Assembly (NCBI GenBank): GCA_021821705.1
Contig: JAKACE010000149.1
Location: 1 to 5,586 of the forward strand
From: Actinomycetes bacterium
GTDB taxonomy: Bacteria > Actinomycetota > Acidimicrobiia > Acidimicrobiales > Palsa-688
Reading direction: 5' to 3'
Length of the DNA: 5,586 nucleotides
Positions 1-4,912 of this stretch are shown in pieces; position 1 is the stretch's first letter; the number at the start of each line of letters is the position of its first letter. The notes beneath the pieces were generated by a model. It was not told the DNA's origin and did no database searches. It saw only the letters and a program-made list of their open reading frames with translations. A program made the translations under genes and the position numbers.

Positions 1-779
1 CTGCTCCCCTCGGGTGCGTCAACCGGGTCGGCGGTCCGAACGTGGGGGCGCGACGCCAGCGCCGCCCACCCCGAGGGCAGCAGTTGCCGGCCCCCCCAAC
101 GGCCGTCCCGCAGGTAGAGCTCGCCCAGGCAGGCCGCCGTGACGGTGGGCGCGAACAGCCCGCTGAAACCCATGTCCAGACCGTCCGACTGCTGTTGCCA
201 GCCCAGGCGCACCGGCGGGAACCACTCGAACAAGCGGGGCTGCAGGTACTGCGTCAGCGTCATGCCGGCCCGCCGTTGGAGCACGGCGGCCAGGGTGTAG
301 GTGGCCGACTGGTTGTAGGCGAAAACGCTCCCTGGCTCTCGGTCGGGCGCGCACATGAAGAACCCTCTCACCGGGTCACCCTCGCCCAGCTCGCAGCTCG
401 CTTCCCAGGTGTCGGTGGTGTGGCCCGTTGCCATCGAGGCCAGGTGGTGCAGGGTGATGCGCCGGACCGCCTCGGGCACGTGGCTGCCGTCCAGCTCCGG
501 GAAACAGTCGACAGCTCTCTCGTCCAGCCTTACCAGGCCCTCACCGACCGCCAAGCCGAGAGCGGTGGAGGTGAAGCTCTTGCTCAGCGAGTAGAGCAGG
601 TGCGGGCGTTGCGGGCCGAACGGGGCCCACCAGCCTTCGGCCACCACCCGCCCGTGCCGGAGGACCATCAGGCTGTGCATCTCGGTGCTGGCCTCGCGCT
701 CGATCGCGTCGAGGAAGGCGATCACTCCCGCTGAGGCAGCCCCCTGACTGGCCGGCGCTGCGATGGGCAGCTGGCTCAC
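1..779 (-). CDS. Serine beta-lactamase-family hydrolase (PF00144-like), C-terminus outside window
   Basis: This is a serine hydrolase of the beta-lactamase/class C penicillin-binding-protein fold. The frame is open to the left edge, giving about 259 visible residues, so the C-terminal part with the usual third motif (HxG/KTG) is missing. Counting from the GTG at 779, the nucleophile motif SxxK is S64-L-S-K67 within YSLSKSFTS. The second motif is a YN pair at 155-156 (FAYNQSATY), as in family members that carry FxYN instead of YxN. Other family signatures are 'RHGRVVAEGWWAPF' near 41-54, 'HHLASMATGH' at 111-120 and 'YLQPRLFE' at 178-185. Substrate is unknown; relatives include esterases, DD-peptidase-like enzymes and beta-lactamases, so antibiotic resistance should not be assumed. 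I chose GTG 779 because the family's conserved N-terminal Pro/Gly stretch follows it directly. An upstream ATG at 887 would add a proline-rich 36-residue segment and abut the divergent gene. No strong Shine-Dalgarno precedes either start. No signal peptide is seen from the 779 start. Confidence 0.85.
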   Translation of the reverse strand, partial: MSQLPIAAPASQGAASAGVIAFLDAIEREASTEMHSLMVLRHGRVVAEGWWAPFGPQRPHLLYSLSKSFTSTALGLAVGEGLVRLDERAVDCFPELDGSHVPEAVRRITLHHLASMATGHTTDTWEASCELGEGDPVRGFFMCAPDREPGSVFAYNQSATYTLAAVLQRRAGMTLTQYLQPRLFEWFPPVRLGWQQQSDGLDMGFSGLFAPTVTAACLGELYLRDGRWGGRQLLPSGWAALASRPHVRTADPVDAPEGS

Positions 780-885
780 AGGGGTGAAGGTTACCCCGGG
801 CTCGGCCGGTGCAGGGGGAGGCTCAGGGGCACGTTCAGGGTGACCCCCGATAGGCGCCGATGCATTTGCGCCGGACAATGGGAAC
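780..885. promoter_or_regulatory. Divergent intergenic region between the hydrolase and PspC-domain genes
   Basis: If the hydrolase starts at 779, this 106-bp stretch must hold promoters for both directions. It contains an imperfect dyad, GGGGTGAAGGTTACCCC, at 781-797, with perfect 5-bp outer arms, just upstream of the hydrolase start. On the plus strand the hexamer GACAAT at 874-879 matches the two most conserved -10 positions (A2 and T6). Its last base lies exactly 7 nt before the ATG at 886, the placement expected for a leaderless actinobacterial mRNA. No convincing -35 box is visible. The dyad as an operator and the hexamer as a promoter are both inference. Confidence 0.35.
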
Positions 886-1179
886 ATGACCTATTCCGAA
901 CAGCCCGGCCCAGCCACCCCAGGGCCGGTCACAGGGGCACGCAGCCTGCGGCGTTCGGCCTCCGACCGCATCGTGGCCGGTGTCGCAGGCGGCTTCGCCC
1001 AGTACATCGGGGCCGACCCGCTCCTCGTGCGGGTCGGTTTCGTCGTGGGCTCTCTGATGCTCGCCGGAGTCGGTGGGCCACTGCTCTACCTCCTGGCCTG
1101 GCTTGTGGTCCCCGAGGACGGCCGGGCCGGCTCCATCGCCTCCGAAATGCTCGGAACACCTCCCTGGCAGCAGAGATGA
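886..1179 (+). CDS. PspC-domain small membrane protein
   Basis: A 97-residue protein that is mostly a PspC domain (about residues 20-78). The family signature is clear: 'LRRSASDRIVAGVAGGFAQY' at 21-40, then 'ADPLLVRVGFVV' and the hydrophobic stretch ending in 'LLAWLVVPED' at about 69-78. PspC in enterobacteria is an inner-membrane sensor of the phage-shock response. In actinobacteria the domain occurs in many small proteins and in sensor kinases, mostly without a known role. Two hydrophobic stretches, about 47-60 and 63-76, suggest a membrane hairpin or a re-entrant segment. The N-terminal 19 residues are Pro/Gly-rich and probably disordered. The ATG at 886 lacks a clear Shine-Dalgarno, but a -10-like hexamer sits 7 nt upstream, so a leaderless transcript is plausible. 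Its stop overlaps the next start (ATGA, 1176-1179), so the two are probably co-translated. No pspA-like partner is visible here. Confidence 0.85.
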   Translation: MTYSEQPGPATPGPVTGARSLRRSASDRIVAGVAGGFAQYIGADPLLVRVGFVVGSLMLAGVGGPLLYLLAWLVVPEDGRAGSIASEMLGTPPWQQR

Positions 1180-1442
1180 TCGGCGCGCTCCTGAGCATCA
1201 CACTGAGCGGGCTGCTCATCGGTGGCCTTGGCCACTTGGTGGCCCGCCCCAAGCTGCACATCGGCCTGGTCTGGACGGTGCTGTGCGGCGTGGGTGGCGC
1301 AGTGCTCGGCGGCATCGCCAGCAGCATCCTGTTCTTCCCCTGGGGCGGTGACCACTGGTTGGCCCGGTTCGCCCTCGAGGTCGTCGCTGCTGCCCTGCTG
1401 GTCTCGTGGCTGGCCAAGCGCCGGCGGAACCTGGTGCACTGA
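1176..1442 (+). CDS. GlsB/YeaQ/YmgE-type (transglycosylase-associated) membrane protein
   Basis: An 88-residue very hydrophobic protein with three predicted membrane segments (about 2-20, 30-54 and 65-80) and a basic C-terminal tail, KRRRNLVH. It fits the family annotated as GlsB/YeaQ/YmgE or 'transglycosylase-associated protein': an early G-LLIGGLGHL motif (12-21), a short basic loop, then the glycine-rich helix 'GVGGAVLGGIASS' at 38-50. The biochemical role of this family is not established; it is often associated with general or envelope stress. The start is the ATG at 1176, which overlaps the TGA of the upstream PspC gene. This predicts translational coupling and a working link between the two membrane proteins. 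The frame is open further upstream to 840, but that part is out-of-frame overlap with the PspC gene and does not look like protein. Confidence 0.8.
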   Translation: MIGALLSITLSGLLIGGLGHLVARPKLHIGLVWTVLCGVGGAVLGGIASSILFFPWGGDHWLARFALEVVAAALLVSWLAKRRRNLVH

Positions 1443-1465
1443 GCAACGGCCCTGCAACTGCCACC

Positions 1466-1499
1466 GGGCGCCGTCAGTGCCGCGTGGCCAGCGGCGCCC
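1466..1499 (+). terminator. Possible terminator hairpin after the PspC/GlsB pair
   Basis: Perfect 8-bp inverted arms GGGCGCCG (1466-1473) and CGGCGCCC (1492-1499) are separated by 18 nt, beginning 23 nt after the GlsB-type stop codon. There is no T-tract after the hairpin (TTCGCGAAACG follows). It would therefore be an actinobacterial-type structure without a U-run, or just chance in G+C-rich DNA. Confidence 0.35.
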
Positions 1500-1552
1500 T
1501 TCGCGAAACGCCGGCCAGGCCCACGACCGCTCAGCGCATCCGTAAGAGCCGC

Positions 1553-1582
1553 TAGAGTGGTAACAGTCGGCTCCTCGAGCCG
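1553..1582 (+). promoter_or_regulatory. -10-like hexamer and leader hairpin ahead of the GGDEF-EAL gene
   Basis: TAGAGT at 1553-1558 fits TANNNT and would place transcription start near 1565. The next bases form a 6-bp hairpin, CGGCTC (1568-1573) and GAGCCG (1577-1582), with a 3-nt loop, which would sit at the very 5' end of such an mRNA. No -35 match is obvious. If this promoter is real, the GTG at 1557 cannot be the translation start, which favours the ATG at 1647. Confidence 0.25.
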
Positions 1583-1646
1583 GCGGCGCGCCGGGCCTGT
1601 CCGGTCCCCCGGGCCGCGCACCGACCATGTGGACAGGTGCCCAGGG

Positions 1647-4052
1647 ATGCTCGAGCTCGACGCAACAGGCGACCAGTTTCACGACAATGCCGTCAGGGCC
1701 GGCCTCGGCCTGGGCTGGAGCGATGGGACGCCCCCAGGGCGCGGCGACGACCAAAGTGAGCTGAGGGACGGCCTGGAGCTGATAGCGGAGCTGGCCGAAG
1801 CGTTGCCGTCGTCGACACCTGGCCAGCTGTTCAAGGCGGCCTGCGCCGGTTTCGTCGAGCTGTTCGGAGCGGCTCGGTGCAGCACGTGGTCCGAGGACTA
1901 CGACCGCTTGCTCGTGCTGCGCGACGTAGCGGTGGACGCCACCCTGGCGGCCACAGAGCGCGCCGCCCTGCCGACGCCCGGCGCCGTTGCGACCTGGCTT
2001 GCCGAGCTGTGGGGGAGCCGCGTACGCGCACCGGCCCCCAGGACGGGAACGCTGGCCTGCTCCGACGGCGACGGCTCGACCCGCGTCTTGGCGCTGGCGG
2101 TACCGATCGGCGAGCGGGCTGCGTTCGTGGTCGAGCGCCTCGCCCCCGCCCACTGGTCTCCGGCGCAGGTGAGGGTGGTCAGGATCGTGGCGGCGATGAC
2201 CGAACAGACGGCCAGGGCGGCTCGGCGGGCGAGGGAGGAACGCGAGCAGACGGCAACGGCCGGAGCGCTACGCAAGCTGCTCGAGATGGGCATACACGCC
2301 CGGTCGTCCATCGAGGCGGCCGAGGCCCTGGCCAGCACTGCAGCCCAGGTCCTGGACGTACCCATCGCCTGCGCCTACCTCGTCGGCGACGGCGGGGTGA
2401 TCACCGAAGTGGTGAGCGTCGGCGTCTCAGTGCAGACAGGAGCCCTCCTGCGCTCCCAGCTCGTGGGCAAGCTGGCACGAGGGTCGCCGGTGTGGTGCCG
2501 GACCGTCGAAGGGCCCGTGCCCGGGCCAGACCTGATCGACGACACGAACCGGGCCGGGATCGTGCGTGAGGGTGGCGTCGCCCACACGCTCGGGCTGCGC
2601 TCGATGGCCGCCATCCCGCTGCTCTCCAGCGACGGCCCATTGGGACTGGTCCTGTGCGGGGACCACCGGCCGCGCGAGCGCTGGCGGATCGGTGACCGGG
2701 AGCTCCTCGCCCGCCTCAGCCTGGAAGGGGCCGTGGTCGTCGACAACGCCCGGCTGCGCGAAGCCGAGCGCTACGAGGCGACCCACGACGTGCTGACGGG
2801 GCTCCTCAACCGCCGGGCTTTCACCGCCGCCCTTCACGACGCCCTGGCCGCGCATGACAAGGGCCAACCGGAGGTGGCGCTGCTGCTGCTCGACCTGGAC
2901 CGGTTCAAAGAGGTCAACGACCAGCTCGGCCATCACCGCGGTGACGAGCTGCTCTTCGCCGTCGGAGCCCGTCTGCGCCGGGGCCTCTCTGGCACCGACC
3001 TCCTGGCTCGGCTCGGTGGTGACGAGTTCGCCGTCCTGGTTACCGGGGACGAGGCCGCCGGTCGGGCGCACACCGTGGCCCGCCGGATCAGCTGCCTGCT
3101 CGAAGGCCCGTTCCAGATCAGTGGATTGCTCCTCAACGTCGAAGCCAGCATCGGTATCGCCCATGCCCCTGCCCACGCCCGCGATGGCGCCGGGCTCCTG
3201 CAGCTGGCCGACGCGGCCATGTACCAGGCCAAGCGGGCCGGCACGGCCCATGTCGTGTACGGGCCCAATGTGTCCACCCAGCCCGACGTCGAAAGCGGCA
3301 TGCTGGCGGAGCTCCGCCGGGCACTTGCCGAGCCGAAGCAGCTGGAGTTGCACTACCAGCCAAAGGTGGACCTGCGTACCGGGCGGCTCACCGGCGTCGA
3401 GGCCCTCGTGCGCTGGGAGCACCCCCGGCACGGGCTCGTCGGCCCGGAACGGTTCGTGCCCATGGCGGAGGAGACGGGCCTGGTCAGGTCGCTCACCAAG
3501 TGGGTGGTCCCCGAGGCGTTGGCGCAAGCAAAGCGCTGGTCGCAGCTCGGGATCGACCTGCCGGTCTCGGTCAACGTGTCCGCCCGAGACCTGGCGGACG
3601 AACATTTCGCCGAGCTGGTGGCCGGTTGGCTGGCTGCTGCAGGTCTGCCCGGCCGGCAGCTGGTGGTGGAGGTCACGGAGAGCTCGCTCGTGCGTGACCG
3701 CGGGACCGCCCGCCCCGGCCTCGAACGCCTGCGGGCCGTGGGGGTCCGTGTCAGCCTCGACGACTTCGGCTCCGGGCACTCGTCCCTCACCCGCCTGGCC
3801 AGCCTGCCCGTCGACGAGCTCAAGGTCGACCACCGGCTTCTGCGGCTGACCCGGCACCGGGCTCCCGTGGTCCGGGCCATCGCCTCGCTTGGCCACGACC
3901 TGGCGATGACCGTCGTCGCCGAAGGCGTGCAGGACGCCCAGGATGCTTCCTGGTTGGCGGAGGTCGGCTGCGACGAAGCACAGGGTTTCCACTTCAGGCG
4001 CCCCTGCACCCCCGCCGCACTGGAGCCCTGGCTCCTCCGCAACCGCCCGTAG
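1647..4052 (+). CDS. GAF-GAF-GGDEF-EAL cyclic-di-GMP synthase/phosphodiesterase
   Basis: A cytoplasmic bifunctional c-di-GMP enzyme with no membrane segments seen. Residues are counted from the alternative GTG at 1557 (831 aa); the preferred ATG at 1647 is residue 31 (801 aa). Two GAF-like sensor domains (about 76-222 and 250-400, the second clearer) are joined by an Arg/Glu-rich helix. The GGDEF domain (about 402-570) keeps THDVLTGLLNRR, DLDRF-KEVND with N454 and D463, and an exact GGDEF at 487-491, so cyclase activity is plausible. The inhibitory RxxD site is lost (S478-G-T-D481). The EAL domain (about 582-831) keeps E615 (EAL), N673, E705/E708 (EVTE), D735-D736 (DDFG), K756, E789 and Q809, so phosphodiesterase activity is also plausible. 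Start choice: ATG 1647 has AGGTG 7 nt upstream, while the first 30 codons from GTG 1557 encode an Arg/Gly/Pro-rich stretch unlike a domain. The GAF ligands are unknown. Confidence 0.93.
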   Translation: MLELDATGDQFHDNAVRAGLGLGWSDGTPPGRGDDQSELRDGLELIAELAEALPSSTPGQLFKAACAGFVELFGAARCSTWSEDYDRLLVLRDVAVDATLAATERAALPTPGAVATWLAELWGSRVRAPAPRTGTLACSDGDGSTRVLALAVPIGERAAFVVERLAPAHWSPAQVRVVRIVAAMTEQTARAARRAREEREQTATAGALRKLLEMGIHARSSIEAAEALASTAAQVLDVPIACAYLVGDGGVITEVVSVGVSVQTGALLRSQLVGKLARGSPVWCRTVEGPVPGPDLIDDTNRAGIVREGGVAHTLGLRSMAAIPLLSSDGPLGLVLCGDHRPRERWRIGDRELLARLSLEGAVVVDNARLREAERYEATHDVLTGLLNRRAFTAALHDALAAHDKGQPEVALLLLDLDRFKEVNDQLGHHRGDELLFAVGARLRRGLSGTDLLARLGGDEFAVLVTGDEAAGRAHTVARRISCLLEGPFQISGLLLNVEASIGIAHAPAHARDGAGLLQLADAAMYQAKRAGTAHVVYGPNVSTQPDVESGMLAELRRALAEPKQLELHYQPKVDLRTGRLTGVEALVRWEHPRHGLVGPERFVPMAEETGLVRSLTKWVVPEALAQAKRWSQLGIDLPVSVNVSARDLADEHFAELVAGWLAAAGLPGRQLVVEVTESSLVRDRGTARPGLERLRAVGVRVSLDDFGSGHSSLTRLASLPVDELKVDHRLLRLTRHRAPVVRAIASLGHDLAMTVVAEGVQDAQDASWLAEVGCDEAQGFHFRRPCTPAALEPWLLRNRP

Positions 4053-4077
4053 GCCCGCTGCCCGGGACCACCGCTGC

Positions 4078-4130
4078 GCCAGCCCACGCTGGTCGCTGGC
4101 CCTACAGCCCGACGCTGGTGGCCCGCCACC
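4078..4130. terminator. Short hairpins in the convergent gap, possible bidirectional terminator
   Basis: The 85-bp gap between two convergent genes (4053-4137) holds GCCAGC (4078-4083) paired with GCTGGC (4095-4100), and GGTGG (4117-4121) paired with CCACC (4126-4130) around a 4-nt loop. Neither has a T-run on either strand. The position is right for stopping both transcripts, but stems of 5-6 bp are common by chance at this base composition. Confidence 0.25.
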
Positions 4131-4137
4131 CTGGCAC

Positions 4138-4695
4138 TCAGGGCGGCCCGGTCATCCCTGCCCCGTCCACCCGCAGTTCCTGGAGCCGTTGGACGCTCAG
4201 GCGTAGCTGGCAGTCCTCCAGCACCATCGGGTAGATGGAACCGCCCTTTTCAGGCCACGCCGACGCCAGACATTCTGCTCTCTCGTAAGCCAGGAAACCC
4301 GACTGTGCGGCGGCATCCAGGTGGCGCTGGGCCTGTCCCCGGGCCCGGCTCTGGGCGGCCAGGGCCGCCTCGAGCTGGCCCTGCACCTGGTGCAGCTCGA
4401 AAGCGGCGCACTCATCGAGAGCAAGCTCGGTGGCGGCCGTGCGCTCACACGAGCGGTCGTAGCGTACGACGGGCAGCGTCGGTGCAGGCGACGCCGTCGA
4501 GCCGGCTCGGCCAGCGAGATCGGTAGTGGCGGTCACCATGGGCAACAGGGGCACCAGGGCCAGCACACCCACGCCTAATGCCGGCCACCAGCCACCACCG
4601 CGCCTGTTCTCGAGCCGACCGTGCCCGCACGCCACAGCGCTGCGGGCAGCGCGCCGCCTGAGACGGGCAGCACGCCGCCTGAGAATTGTGTACAT
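4138..4695 (-). CDS. LprI-like (DUF1311/PF07007-type) membrane-anchored or secreted protein
   Basis: A 185-residue protein. Residues 1-36 are very basic and include the tandem LRRRAAR-LRRRAAR (5-18). A hydrophobic segment follows (about 38-55), then an extracytoplasmic domain. The domain matches the LprI N-terminal/DUF1311 pattern: a cysteine with a following Thr/Glu (C83, E90), 'LDEC' (C96), a helix with Leu/Gln/Ala, 'FLAYERAEC' (C142), 'GGSIYPM' and 'EDCQLRLSVQRLQELR' (C162). The four cysteines probably form two disulphides. The named member, mycobacterial LprI, is a lysozyme-inhibiting lipoprotein. This protein has no lipobox cysteine, so it is either anchored by the N-terminal helix or cleaved near VTA-T (after residue 56). 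Function here is unproven. The ATG at 4695 lacks a Shine-Dalgarno. CAAACT lies at -12 to -7, which would fit leaderless initiation. An in-frame GTG at codon 21 is an alternative start. It converges on the GGDEF-EAL gene. Confidence 0.75.
   Translation of the reverse strand: MYTILRRRAARLRRRAARSAVACGHGRLENRRGGGWWPALGVGVLALVPLLPMVTATTDLAGRAGSTASPAPTLPVVRYDRSCERTAATELALDECAAFELHQVQGQLEAALAAQSRARGQAQRHLDAAAQSGFLAYERAECLASAWPEKGGSIYPMVLEDCQLRLSVQRLQELRVDGAGMTGPP
4644..4685. repeat. 21-bp tandem repeat, two copies
   Basis: Two adjacent 21-bp units, 4644-4664 and 4665-4685, match at 19 of 21 positions. Read on the minus strand they encode the heptapeptide LRRRAAR twice, directly after the first four codons of the LprI-like gene. 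The unit is a multiple of three, so copy-number change would keep the frame and lengthen or shorten the basic N-terminus. Confidence 0.8.
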
Positions 4696-4712
4696 CGTGC
4701 CAGTTTGGCACG
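4696..4712. promoter_or_regulatory. Perfect 17-bp dyad immediately before the LprI-like start codon
   Basis: CGTGCCAGTTTGGCACG has perfect 7-bp arms (4696-4702 and 4706-4712) around a 3-bp centre. Its last base touches the ATG at 4695 on the minus strand. The position suits a repressor operator covering the transcription start, or an RNA hairpin next to the initiation codon. The putative -10 hexamer of a leaderless promoter (CAAACT on the minus strand) lies inside it. Which protein would bind is not known. Confidence 0.45.
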
Positions 4713-4912
4713 CTCCGGACGGTTGACGGCCCCAAACCGCCAGCCTCCCCTTCACGAGCGTTGTCTCTGGCGTTCCCTGCACTGCCCGGGCCCAAGCCCG
4801 GCGAGGCGCACAGTCGACAGGGCACCGGGTGCTGGCGGGCATTCTGCGGGCGATGTCACAGCACCCCGCCTTGCACACCCGCACCGGGGAGCACAAACCG
4901 GTCGACCGGAGG
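4713..4912. other. Non-coding gap between the PhoH-like and LprI-like genes
   Basis: I see no credible gene on either strand here. The plus-strand open frames across it run antisense into neighbouring genes and have no domain character. The gap includes a 12-bp perfect palindrome CCGGTCGACCGG at 4898-4909, three bases after the PhoH stop. It also has a 6-bp stem at 4786-4791/4796-4801 (CCGGGC/GCCCGG, 4-nt loop). Either could end PhoH transcription, but neither has a U-run. The promoter of the minus-strand LprI-like gene should lie at its left end. Confidence 0.4.

Noticed and set aside
42..734. Plus-strand open frame of 230 codons at the left end
   Set aside because: It is the mirror of the minus-strand beta-lactamase-family gene, which shows SxxK and family motifs in the right order.
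1560..1646. A c-di-GMP riboswitch upstream of the GGDEF-EAL gene
   Set aside because: The leader is short, very G+C rich and lacks the conserved GEMM core elements; only a small hairpin is seen.
1086..2153. Minus-strand open frame of 355 codons spanning three plus-strand genes and their gap
   Set aside because: It crosses well-supported plus-strand genes and its composition is Arg/Gly/Ala/Pro-rich with no recognisable fold.
2427..3992. Long minus-strand open frame (521 codons) antisense to the GGDEF-EAL gene
   Set aside because: Long antisense frames arise from G/C third positions. The translation has no domain and the plus-strand frame has clear catalytic motifs.
4706..4712. TGGCACG resembling the -24 box of a sigma-54 promoter
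   Set aside because: No GC-containing -12 box follows at the needed spacing on either strand, and actinobacteria generally lack sigma-54. The match is explained by the dyad.
4898..4909. 12-bp palindrome CCGGTCGACCGG as a strong terminator or attachment site
   Set aside because: As a hairpin it has only 4 bp of stem and no U-run, and no integrase or direct repeats lie nearby.
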